From contig JAZAYU010000263.1 in the NCBI GenBank assembly GCA_038501625.1, positions 248,001 to 312,000 of the forward strand: a stretch of 64,000 nucleotides of DNA. The letters are read 5' to 3'. How positions within the stretch are numbered: position 1 is the first letter of the stretch; every line of letters begins with the position of its first letter. Both the position numbers and the translations under genes were made by a program. The stretch is from Corbicula japonica. Taxonomy: Eukaryota > Mollusca > Bivalvia > Venerida > Cyrenidae. The notes beneath the pieces were generated by a model. The model did no database searches. It was given only the letters and a program-made list of their open reading frames with translations, and had not been told where the DNA came from. Shown here piece after piece: positions 20,111 to 30,204 of this stretch.

Positions 20111-20308
20111 CTAAAAGTTCCAGGACTGTCATGATATCTTTTTTCATTTTCCGTACGATTCAGTAACTAAATATATGACATAAAAAATAACTATTCCACT
20201 GCAAGAACATATAAATATATGTAAAATATACAAACATAAACATGTTTTCTGATCCATTAGAATAGCCCACTATGTCATGTACGGAGCACTTCCGCGACGT
20301 CGTGACGT

Positions 20309-20725
20309 TCATTTGACGTTTGCAAGGGTTGTTTTCATTTCATCTGTCAGCAGACGAGGAACCCAGCGCGCACATACCTTATTCATGTTCAAGTCCTGGG
20401 TCACTATTTTATGAACAGTTCCATGACACAGCCCCACAGTGTAAGCAATATCATCTAGAGAATTGCGCCGATCAGTTGCTAGGACGTCCTTAATCTTTTT
20501 GACTAAGCGCGCATCATTTCCCGGCCTTCCGCTTCGCGCATTATCCTCAATATCCGCCCTACCTTTCCGGAAACGTTTGTGCCACTCAAACACAAGAGTC
20601 CTGGAACAATTAATAACACCATCCTTCTGTTTCATGAATCTCCAAGTATCAGTCGGGGTCATACAAGACATCGCAGAGAATTTAATTACTGTCCACTGCT
20701 CCGTACGTTCAATTAACGTTGTCAT
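20309..20725 (-). pseudogene. Mariner-type transposase, DNA-binding part only
   Basis: 138 residues. The first part (ERTEQWTVIKFSAM...RTLVFEWHKRFRKGRADIED) matches the Mos1-type helix-turn-helix, followed by the linker SGRPGND and a second helix-turn-helix (IKDVLATDRRNSLDDIAYTV...HGTVHKIV). It ends at ANVK just after the VPRLLTDEMK segment, where the DDD catalytic domain normally begins. No catalytic domain follows within 300 bases. GGTACAGTCTAAAAGTTCC near 20,104 may be one terminus; no matching inverted end was found on the other side. It is a truncated copy. A retained DNA-binding protein is possible but unsupported. Confidence 0.75.
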
Positions 20726-20899
20726 TTTCTTGCTTCAGAATTTTTACACGGCGAAAATTATACTTCACAAAATGGCGATACTTCAGCCGATCACGCTAAA
20801 ATTTTGTAATTGTTTGCTAGTAACGTTCCGTTGATGTCGTGCGGAAAAATAATGTATCCGTACCATCTTGTCACACTACCAGTGCACATGAAAATTCGA

Positions 20900-23800
20900 G
20901 TGTTTTGAAAACTAGCGGGTTGGGAAAAGATTAAGCTACATGAAGTGATACAGTAATGAATACACTTCATATAGTCAAACGAATTTCGGCCAAACAATGT
21001 AAATAAAGCTTTGAAATGGACGTTTGAAGTGACACGATTGACATTTTTTTGTACATTTTGGTGATCGATCGTATTTTTTCGAAGTTTACGTTGTATCACG
21101 TTCATTTTATAACTCGACGCACTCTATTTCTTGCTAGTCTAAGAATTTAAAGTAAAAGAATTAAATAATTACTCTTTATTCAATTTCTTACCCGCTTTTT
21201 AACCAGCTCCTTCATGATGGCTATGTGTGTAGTCAGCGCTATCGGAAGTAGGGTCGGACTTTCGAGTGTACACTGTGATTAGGACCACCCCGCTTTATAT
21301 AAAATCGTGAATTACGTTGCAGAGAATTACGTTACATGCGAAATACCAGAAGTCACTATTTCACCATAACAATGCATCATTTGACCTTTTTCATGACATG
21401 AGTATGGACTACGATGTCAGTTTTTCTTAACCATGTCATTTATAAGTACTAACAGTGCGTGCAATTTTCTTAAGATGTTTATAATGGCTGCATACAAAAG
21501 AAAACTTCATCATGTTTTGTATTTCTAGTTCTTAACATGTGTTCTAGTGAAATTTGAATATTATGATATTTTTGTGTATTTGAACATGCTTGACGCATCA
21601 TCTGTTTACAAATGTTGATTAATAATTTGCATATTTTAAGAAATGTAACTATTGATATCTGTGTAACGTAATTCACATGTTGTAACGTAATTCACTATCA
21701 ACCCTTTATCGAATTTTCTTGAAGACAACGATGCGAATGTCAAATGCAGAACACAGATATGTACTTTTCGTCGAAGTAAAAACGGCAGAATGGATTAAAC
21801 AAAATATTTAAAAGGCCTTTGAAATTTTCTTCAGAAAACACGTATTTTTTATTAATTGCGGACATTTTCCTGCAGATTCATATTAAATTTTATCAAATTT
21901 GTATGCCTGAACACGGAAACCATCATGGACATATAAATAAACAGGACAGAAACTTGAATTTATATTGAAACACATAAAATGTTCTCAGAAATTGTACAAA
22001 TGTAACGTAATTCACATATATAAATAAACAGTAGTTTTTATTCCAATGCTAAGCAAATAAACACATCATTCGAGATGTAAATGTAGTATTTTTGGGTTGC
22101 TCAGATATCATATTTTTATTTTAATAACAATTCTTAAACATTTGAAACAAAAACATTTCGGCCTATTTTATGTCAAAATTGGTGCAGTTTAACTGAATTT
22201 GGACGTTACATCGTACAACCTCTAGTTAAATGTATTTACTTGCCACGCACATGTATATTACTATACTCTGTGGTCAATATAAAATTTAAATCATTGTCAA
22301 AAATATTTTTCCATTAACACTTACTAAACTATCGTAAAGGAGAGAGAAAATGTTACACAAATAACAGTGCAGAGCTAAATTATTCTATCAAATTTCGCCA
22401 ACAGTCACAATCTTTTTCAAACAAAACGTTTTCCAATTTTTTATGTACCACAGGTCAAATGTTCAAAGGAAGCATTGGCGTAAGCGTGTTACATAACAAT
22501 ATTATACGAATAATACGAAATAACCTTGAAAAATCAAGAAAGCTTTACATAGGGCCTACTGGGTACTGCATCATGCAGAACCATGGCACCGCTGATTTTT
22601 GATAATCTCACATCTGAACTTCCATCCCTTTATAGCCAATACAATCTCAATCTAGGGGTCAGGAGATCGATCCTTAACTCGTCCTTTGTATTTATTCGAA
22701 TAAAAGTTGATCCCGTATGTTGGTGTTTTACGCCGGATATCCAAAAGAACACGGTATGCTTCTGGAACTGAGAAATCTTTCCTATCATGCATCTTTCCTT
22801 ACTCACACACTTCTGTATTTTAAGCACAGATAGGCGACAATAAATAAATGCAGCTATGCAAATAATGTCGCATTAGGTTAATCATTAGAAACTGATAGAC
22901 GTCAAAAACAAATGTATACAGTGCCACGATTTTGAATGATACGGTACGAAGAATTCGGTCAGTTTTCATGCTTTTGAGATATAATTAAAGAATAAACCCG
23001 CATTGTTTTTTATATACAATATTTATTGCATACATGCCTTTGATATTCAGAACAATATAAAATTAATATTTTAATAATTTTTTTTGACTTTTAATGTATT
23101 CCAAATGGTTATTTGCCCCAAACCCGACTAGCTGTTTTCACTAAAACAAAGAATTCCTACAAGTCATCGATAAAAAAAAAACTCGGTAAAATCCTAACCT
23201 TCAACGATCATAACATTCCGTGTACATACTATTGTTTATACATTTACTTCAAAAGGTGGGCCGTTTTGACGTTTTCATCAGGGAAGGACTTTTTCTCAGT
23301 TAGTTTTGTCTAGAATGAAACGGTGATAGTGTACAGGATGATAAAATAACGGCGGTACGCAGAAAAAATGCGTACATGTATACCGTTGACACCGTGATTA
23401 AGATAAATTGATCTAAAACACCACAAGTCAGTCTTTCTTAGACATTTTAATACCCAAAGATCCACATAGTTGTTGTAAAATATACGAAACTGAGATGGAA
23501 TTCGTCAAAACTCCAACATTGCAGAACTGGTATCATTCGCGTTAGTTATATTTTTTGCTAATATTTGCGAATTCATAAATGCCACGAATAAAAAAAGGTA
23601 AAACTGAAATAGGAAACAAAACAGCCTTTTGTAAGCGCTGTTGGTTAAATATCACACCTAAACAAATGCCAGCTTGCATAACAGTATTTTATTTATTTAT
23701 ATTAATTGCCCTCTTAGTAAGGACATGAAAGATAATTGTACCGTTTGGTAATTAAAACGTCACAACTGTAATAAATTATACTTTTTATAATATTTTATTT

Positions 23801-25132
23801 TCGGTTTTGAGTCTGACGACGCCGCGAATCAAAAAAATACGCAAAATTTTGACCTCGCGAAATTAAAGCGTTTTAACGTAAATATTCAATCTTACCCGCA
23901 CCACCGAAATAAAAAGGAAATGTTGATGAGATTGTATACGGTAGAATAAATACTTTACAACTCGTTTAAATCTGTTAACACTTCTTTGTATTGCATTTCG
24001 ACAGAAGTCATAAAAGTATTAGTCCGTTGACATGGTTATATATATTATTCATGGTAAGTTCATCTTCCATCGCAATATTCAGGACTAGATAATCAAGATC
24101 TTGTTAAAATAAAGTAATTGTGTTTGTAGTTGTATTCTCAACATTACCTGGCATGCATATTTGACTATTTATGACCAGTATTGGATTAACGATTATTTAA
24201 ATTGTGGTTTAAAAATAAAATTGATGTGCTTTCAGCGTATGGCAATTTGTAGCCGGTGGACCGGGTTGAACGTGAAAGATTCGTGAAGTCTAGTTCGCAT
24301 TGCATACAACCCGGTGGATCCCGGTTAAGAGACATATAAGATCATGGTTAGGCTTCCGAAGTTAAATCGGCGTCCACCGGCCTGCACAGTAGCTATATCG
24401 TGGCTTCATCGTAATTTACCGGCTGCTAACGTGCAAAACCGTAGTTTGATCAGCATTTGCCGGGGCTTCATCGATCTCAATCGTGACACACCGTGTCAGA
24501 ACCGGGAACTCGGTCGTCTTACGGTGGCGATACGGCTCATGCCGGAAGAGATTCGGTGATGCCTCGGATCTCCCCGAAATTGGTTTTGATCCGGTGAGTC
24601 AAGGCTGTATTAAAATTTTAAACACCACCATGGGCCATCGCCGGTTCAACAAGGTTTAGAGACCTTTGGTGAAAAATGATCCTGCATATAATGCCTTTAG
24701 TATACAGATAAATGTGATTACAGCATAATGTACAACATTTTAATTTTCACCACACGCCAAAGGTCAAGTCAGTTAGGCAATAGAACAAAAATATTTTAGA
24801 TTCTCATCACCGCCCGCCCCTGTCCAAAACCACCCGCCCCCCAAACAATTTATTTGCAAAAAAATCGGAACCTATTCTTTTCCGGAACGAACAGGTTTTA
24901 GACCATCCGGAGATATAACTATTAAAGACTGGTATGGCTTTTCAATCAAGAATAGACACCAACCTGCTACTTCGGTTAGTTGTTATCCTGATTTTTTGGA
25001 AATAATTGAAAAGATGGGCGAATATTCTACACCAAAGGTTCAGGTACCTATAAATGCCATTGTCTCAAAATTTTAAGTTAGTTTTTTACTTCTGTTCTTA
25101 GTTATTTCGTAAATAAAAATTAAAAATTAAAA
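20900..25132. other. AT-rich intergenic region
   Basis: No gene recognised in over 4 kb. The motif TAACGTAATTCAC occurs at 21,662, 21,682 and 22,003, and in reverse near 21,307 and 21,322. A GC-richer island with repeated CCGGTGGA/CCGGT words spans 24,245-24,600, with no supported frame. The rest is low-complexity AT-rich DNA. Confidence 0.4.
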
Positions 25133-25138
25133 AGTGTC
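25133..25138. repeat. Target-site duplication, left
   Basis: AGTGTC directly before the left Polinton terminus, identical to 35,018-35,023. Confidence 0.9.
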
Positions 25139-25310
25139 AGTAGTTAACCCCGTCTCTTCAGACCAGATTGCACCCGGTGACCCCTTCTATATTCTATATA
25201 AATCCGCCATCTTGGTTCGGGAGGGAATTTTTGAGTTCACTCGGGCGGAACGCTAACGGATAGCAGACGATGATGTTAACTGTAAGGTATTACAGGTTTA
25301 AAGTTCATTA

Positions 25311-25314
<4 letters not shown>
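25139..25314 (+). repeat. Left terminal inverted repeat of the Polinton
   Basis: 176 bases mirrored at 34,842-35,017 with one visible difference (CTTGGTTCGG here, CTTGGATCGG in the mirror). It contains CTATATAAAT followed by CCGCCATCTTGG, a TATA-like box next to a YY1-type site, pointing into the element. It is followed by a (CT)n run at 25,313-25,382. Confidence 0.9.
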
Positions 25315-25374
<60 letters not shown>

Positions 25375-25382
25375 TTCTCTCT
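25313..25382. repeat. (CT)n microsatellite at inner edge of left TIR
   Basis: About 70 bases of CT with a few T interruptions, mirrored by the (GA)n run at the other end. The frame through it is an artefact. Confidence 0.9.
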
Positions 25383-25399
25383 GTCTTCGATAAATTCGG

Positions 25400-26008
25400 G
25401 TTGGTATTCCAACGTAAAAACCCATAAACTAAATATAACTGTAGGTATCGCACCGACGCAAACATGTTTTGACACGCTTACATAACGGACCAATCAAAAT
25501 AATCTATTTCTTTTTTAAATGATAAAGAACGTTGCGATAGTATTTTATTTTAACGTTGATTGCCAGAGTGTGCATTACCTATTCTGACAGCAGACGACAG
25601 CCAAAGGTTTAACAGGTATTTTCTTGCATCTTCAAATGAAAAACAGCTTGAGCTTAAATGGCGCTCATGGTTATTTTTCTTTACCGAGTTAAAGCGTTAA
25701 GAAGAAAGTAAACTGTATTTACAAAAAATGCATTATATAAATTTCATTATAATTTATTCGGACCGCTACAAGTATTACTCGGTGAACTTTAATGACCTGG
25801 CGTAGAGGAATGTGACCTAAAACAGGTAGTTTAGTCATACAAACCATAACACGAGTTAAACGTTTTTATACACACTTTATTTACAAACAGTTTACTGTAA
25901 TTACACTTTTAAATATTCATAAAGTTGTTTTATACAGACAAAAGCTAGCACAATTCAAGTATTAAGGCAAATATGTCACTTTAAAAAAAATAAATATGTC
26001 TATGTATA
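25400..26008. other. 3' flank of the Polinton integrase
   Basis: No gene seen. TTTATT near 25,877 gives an AATAAA signal for the minus-strand integrase. Confidence 0.4.
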
Positions 26009-26010
26009 TA

Positions 26011-27290
26011 TTACTGAAAATCACCCGCGTTAATCCAACTATTAAACTTTTTCGGATAGTATTTCCACTGCACAAAGTACTGTTTATTGTGTCCCTTGCC
26101 TCGGGTCTTTAACACTTTGTCCACTTTCCATGTCTGGTTAGGATCAATGGTTATTTTTTGCAGTTCGCTTTGATAAAATGTTCCTGTGATATCTTCGTCT
26201 TGTAAGTCCCTGAGTTTATAGATAGGCAGTATTCCTCTGTGGTATCGTTTGTGTACTTTAAACACCTCGCCCGAGTATGTCTCGTCGTACGCGCGAGTGA
26301 ATGCGCTTCTCAGATGACTGATCCGTACATAATCGCCGATTTTGAATTGATAGGGTTTCAGTTTAATGTTCATTTTGTCTGCTTTCGAATTTTGTGCGAA
26401 GTACGTGGATAATCGCACTTCCTCTTGATTGTTGTCTTTAACATCCGAAGGTCTCATGCCGATGGTTCTGTGATAAGTATGGTTGTAACTGTAGGCTATA
26501 TCCTGTAGAATAGGAAGATAGGTATAATCCTCCTTGTGCGAAAAGTAACGGTACAGTTTCTGCTTGATAGTTAAGATAGCCCTCTCTGATGTGGAAGCTT
26601 TGGTTTCGTTCTGTGTCGGAAAGTATTTGATGTAGTTTTCCTGCATCAGCGACTGTAACTTTCTTGCCCGAAATTCCTGACCTGAAAAAAAAATATTGAA
26701 AAGAAATATGACTTATAATTATCCCTAGTAGAGAGATCAAAGCATAACATGAAAGAATTCATTAGTACTGTAGTAAAACGAATATTGAATAAATATGTGG
26801 TGTATTTATTTACATAATATATGTGCAGTAAATTATGCCAATTAAAATAATTAATACCTTTGTCAGTTATCAACTTTGCCGGCGATCTTTCAGATTTAAT
26901 GAAGATGTCCTTGAATGCTCTTGCTACCTCTTCCCCTGTCTTGTACTTTAAAGGACGCAGCCATACGTATTTGGAGAAAGTGTCAATCACTAGCAAGATG
27001 TACTTGTTGCCATCATTCCAATCAGCAAATTTAACCATATCGATCAAGTCAGCCATCCAAAGATCATCCTTTCCAGCGCTTACGACGTGGTTTCTTTTGA
27101 AACGTCTCCTTACTGGCTGATGGAGACTGTATGCTTCTTGATTATGCAAGAATTTTCTGATTCTATGCATGCCGATATCATATTGACGTTCATCCTTCAC
27201 TACTTTGTACAGTTTCTGTGGTCCTGCAAAACTTGCAGGGTGTGATGGATCAAAATATATTTTCTTTAAATAGTCCTCCCAAGGAGCCAT
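26011..27290 (-). CDS. INT: Polinton integrase (retroviral type, with chromodomain), spliced
   Basis: Exon 1 is 27,290-26,858 and exon 2 is 26,681-26,011, separated by a 176-bp intron (donor AAAG|GTATTA, acceptor TTTTTTTCAG). The splice restores the second catalytic aspartate region: exon 1 ends in LITDKG and exon 2 begins with QEF. The first Asp is in WMADLID and the Glu in TSERAILTIK, giving the DDE core that inserts the element. The C-terminal part has an SH3-like segment (FKIGDYVRISHL) and a chromodomain-like end (KVLKTRGKG...YFVQWKYYP), which in this family may steer insertion through chromatin. The start MAPWEDYLKK is the first Met in the frame. It lies just after the ATPase gene on the same strand. 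Confidence 0.9.
26682..26857 (-). other. Intron of the integrase gene
   Basis: GTATTA...TTTCAG on the minus strand. Frames reading into it from both exons hit stops, and removal joins the DDE core in frame. Confidence 0.85.
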
Positions 27291-27348
27291 GTCTTTACAG
27301 TTAAATGTTCAAACTTCAAATGATAGACTCTTGCAATCTCAACCGCTT

Positions 27349-28995
27349 TTATTCAGAGTCCTCTTCATTCGCGTCTTCTTCGCTTTCGCTGTCTGATTCT
27401 TCCGTCTCAAATAAGTCCTCAAAGACACTTTTGTTTTTCTTCAAGACTCTTTTCACTGCCGATGTTAAACTAACTCCTTTTCTGCGCAGTTCTTTTATTT
27501 CCTCAACTATACCACGATGGGTAGTATTGCTCATCAGGGGAAACCAATACATCTCCAGTAACGATTGGTATCTCTCAAAGAAATTTTTCTCTTTGTAGGG
27601 GTGTGAACGTTCCTCAGCCATTTCTGTTGCGTCATCTTCGTTTTGTCCATTGTCAATGTATTGATCGTATAACTTGTTGAACCTATCTTTGCCACAGCTT
27701 TGAGCAAGATGCCACAACTGCTGATAGCCCATATTGTCTTCCACCTCCTCATCTATGACATCGTTACTCTCTTCCTTTTTCGTCTTTTTAGTCGGGGGTT
27801 CGCCGTTTTCTGGACACCAACCGCGTTTTACGTGTCTCTGAACATCGTGTGAGGAATCAAATAATAACCCACAGTCGTCACAAGCTTGCGCTTTTTCTGC
27901 CATCGTAATTTCCTGTTCCGAGTTTTCGTCGATGTGAACGGTTTGAACTCCAACTGACGAATGACCAGTACTTTCAGTGTAACACTCTTTTATAGGGTTT
28001 TCAATGTAGCCTTGCATCTGATTGGTCAATGCGCTTTCATTTGTGCCTTGCCAATTTATGGCGTATTTCAGTCTGTCCTTTTCTGGCGTGAAAGGTTTCA
28101 AGTCCACAAGCAAATATCCGTAAGGGTCTTTTGTAGCCTTGGTGAAGGCTTTCTGGAATTTCTCTGTATTGCCAGGGTACATCTGTCTGGCCAGTGTCAT
28201 AACTGCTTGTCGGTCCACCGGATTATCAAACAAAACCAGATAATGACAGTTTCTTCTCTGTGTCGGGTCCTTGTTGCCGAATAAGTTCTGGTTAATGGAA
28301 ATTACAGATAGAGATCTGTGGTGGGACCCCTCGGTAAATAAGTCGGTGATCCGTTTATCCTTGCCTGCCTCGCAATAAAGGTCATCCAGAACAATTAAAT
28401 TGTTGACGTTGGAATCGAAGAAGTCATCGTCTTCTAAATCTGTGGGTATGCCTTGAATAAATTCCACACTAGGCCAAACGAGCTTTTGAATATCATCGTA
28501 CAAGGGTTGCCACCGTTTGTAAAGCCATAGTATTCTCTGCATCGTAGGTTGAATCCATCTGTCATGATGTTGCAACAGCTCCTTCAAAAATGTGGTTTTA
28601 CCACAGGCCGTTGGACCAGATACCATCATGGTAAACGGATGGAAGAACGTCATGTCATCTGTGGTGATGTTAGTCTGCGGCGGCGGCGCTCCCGAATGCG
28701 CGCCCGGCGCTCCCAAATGCGCTCCCGAATGCACTCCCGGCGCTCCCAAATGCGCTCCCGAATGCACGCCCGGCGCTCCCAAATGCACTCTCGGCGCTCC
28801 CGGTGCTCCCGAATGCGAGCCCAAATGCGCTCCCTGCAGCGGAGGCGCTCCCAGCGGCGCTCCCGGCGGCGCTCCTTGCGGTGGCTGCGTTTCCAAATGC
28901 GATTGCATTTCCGGGTGTTTGTTTCTTCTGTGTCTTAACAGGTTGTATCTACTACAAAACGTGTGATGACAGTCTGAGCAGTGAATATTTTCCAT
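27349..28995 (-). CDS. ATPase: Polinton packaging-type ATPase (FtsK/HerA A32-like) with zinc fingers
   Basis: The frame is open from 29,043, but TATATAAG at 29,049-29,056 (minus strand) would put transcription start near 29,020. Met at 28,995 (MENIHCSDC) is therefore the likelier start. A C2H2 finger (CSDCHHTFCSRYNLLRHRRNKH) is followed by a low-complexity GAP/GAH/GVHSG repeat, then Walker A GPTACGKTT and Walker B LIVLDDLY. A sensor-like SVISINQNLF segment follows, then a second finger-like CDDCGLLFDSSHDVQRHV and an acidic Ser/Glu tail. In Polintons this ATPase is thought to pump DNA into capsids, which is odd here as no capsid gene is present. The GC-rich minisatellite inside the gene accounts for antisense frames at 28.5-29.0 kb. 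Confidence 0.8.
   Translation of the reverse strand: MENIHCSDCHHTFCSRYNLLRHRRNKHPEMQSHLETQPPQGAPPGAPLGAPPLQGAHLGSHSGAPGAPRVHLGAPGVHSGAHLGAPGVHSGAHLGAPGAHSGAPPPQTNITTDDMTFFHPFTMMVSGPTACGKTTFLKELLQHHDRWIQPTMQRILWLYKRWQPLYDDIQKLVWPSVEFIQGIPTDLEDDDFFDSNVNNLIVLDDLYCEAGKDKRITDLFTEGSHHRSLSVISINQNLFGNKDPTQRRNCHYLVLFDNPVDRQAVMTLARQMYPGNTEKFQKAFTKATKDPYGYLLVDLKPFTPEKDRLKYAINWQGTNESALTNQMQGYIENPIKECYTESTGHSSVGVQTVHIDENSEQEITMAEKAQACDDCGLLFDSSHDVQRHVKRGWCPENGEPPTKKTKKEESNDVIDEEVEDNMGYQQLWHLAQSCGKDRFNKLYDQYIDNGQNEDDATEMAEERSHPYKEKNFFERYQSLLEMYWFPLMSNTTHRGIVEEIKELRRKGVSLTSAVKRVLKKNKSVFEDLFETEESDSESEEDANEEDSE
28670..28890. repeat. GC-rich minisatellite inside the ATPase gene
   Basis: Imperfect units such as GCGCTCCC and AAATGCGCTCCCGAATGC encode the Gly-Ala-Pro-His linker. 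Its GC content contrasts sharply with the flanking coding sequence. Confidence 0.7.
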
Positions 28996-29048
28996 GTTAT
29001 CTCTTTGACTACTAAACACCTTATGACGAGTGTATTCATACACCAGTA

Positions 29049-29056
29049 CTTATATA
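29049..29056 (-). promoter_or_regulatory. TATA box for the ATPase-integrase side
   Basis: Minus-strand TATATAAG about 55 bases before the Met at 28,995, used above to choose that start. Confidence 0.5.
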
Positions 29057-30204
29057 CATGTATGTCGTGCACGAACAGAGGTTGACCAATCAGAATACAG
29101 CTTAATGGCACAACCAGTCCCGCTTGCTTTCTTAAATATTCTGGGTTTTGTCTTATCTTATTTCAGTAGGCAGCAGGTCTCTTTGAAGAGAACATCTAAC
29201 GCTTTATTAGGATTTTATTCGTAATTTAACTGTAAGTTGCTTCGTTGTCTCGCCTGACATTTTTGTTGTCTCGCCTGGCTTTTCTCAGTTCTGGTAACAA
29301 ACTAAAACATTAACTAAATACGAATTTCAGTTATGCTTTATACACTTATATCTAAGAAAGTGACAACTATTGTTCAAGGAATTTCGTTCCATGTCTTAAC
29401 ATTTATTTATCCCCGATTACTTTTTAAATTAACCAATAAAACTATTCACCGGTTTTGCTGTTTTAGTGATCGAAAGCGCGACACCGCTTTTTCCTATACA
29501 AATTAATACGTTTATTCTATGTCAGGTACCAAACATTAACAACTACCAACGAGGTTTAAACATTTGCATTCTTAATCTACGCCGTAACGCGTTTATCTAA
29601 AGCTACCACATTAATCTTTAAAAAAGGTTGTTTTATCAATATTATTTCAGTATCACAGAGACAACCGACAAGTAAACATCGCTTTGTAATCCACTAGCTG
29701 ACGAATTTATTTGCTTTAAAAGACGCAAGACATAAAAAAGGTAAATAAAACGTTTAAACTTGCCACGCTTTTACGTAATGCGCATGCGCAAACTAATACT
29801 TCAGTAGTAAAATTTCATTTAATCACTGACAATCGAAGTGTGCGGACCATCAATTTAACAAAAGAGCAGACGACACATTTGAGTGAAACGTTCACAATTT
29901 GAAGCTAGGGCCTGCAAAATTAAATAATATAAAATTGTATGCTTTGTTAAACACTAGAGAGTTGATTTATTATGGACACATTTAATCTTCACGCTACTTA
30001 TTGACACTGAATTTTTATTGAACATTTTTTGGTTTGTTTTATTTAACATTTTTATTAAGTTTCCGTACTTAAAAATGTACATGTAATAAAAACCCACGTG
30101 TTAATGCCTTCTTTTCATTTAGTAAAATTATAATTCATTAATTGATAACAAATATTTGTAAATTGTTTTATTTATACCCCGTGTACTTTTTATAGGCATT
30201 AAAG
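29057..30204. other. Divergent intergenic region of the Polinton
   Basis: 1.1 kb between the leftward and rightward genes. No frame of capsid or protease size. CTTTTTATAG before the polymerase ATG resembles a splice acceptor, so a 5'-UTR intron is possible. It probably holds both promoters. Confidence 0.5.

Noticed and set aside
20791..21105. 104-codon minus-strand frame next to the mariner fragment
   Set aside because: It is not in line with a DDD catalytic domain and lies upstream of the transposase start, not downstream.
28549..29015. Arg- and Pro/Cys-rich frames on the plus strand
   Set aside because: Antisense shadows of the GC-rich linker of the ATPase gene, which has clear Walker motifs on the other strand.
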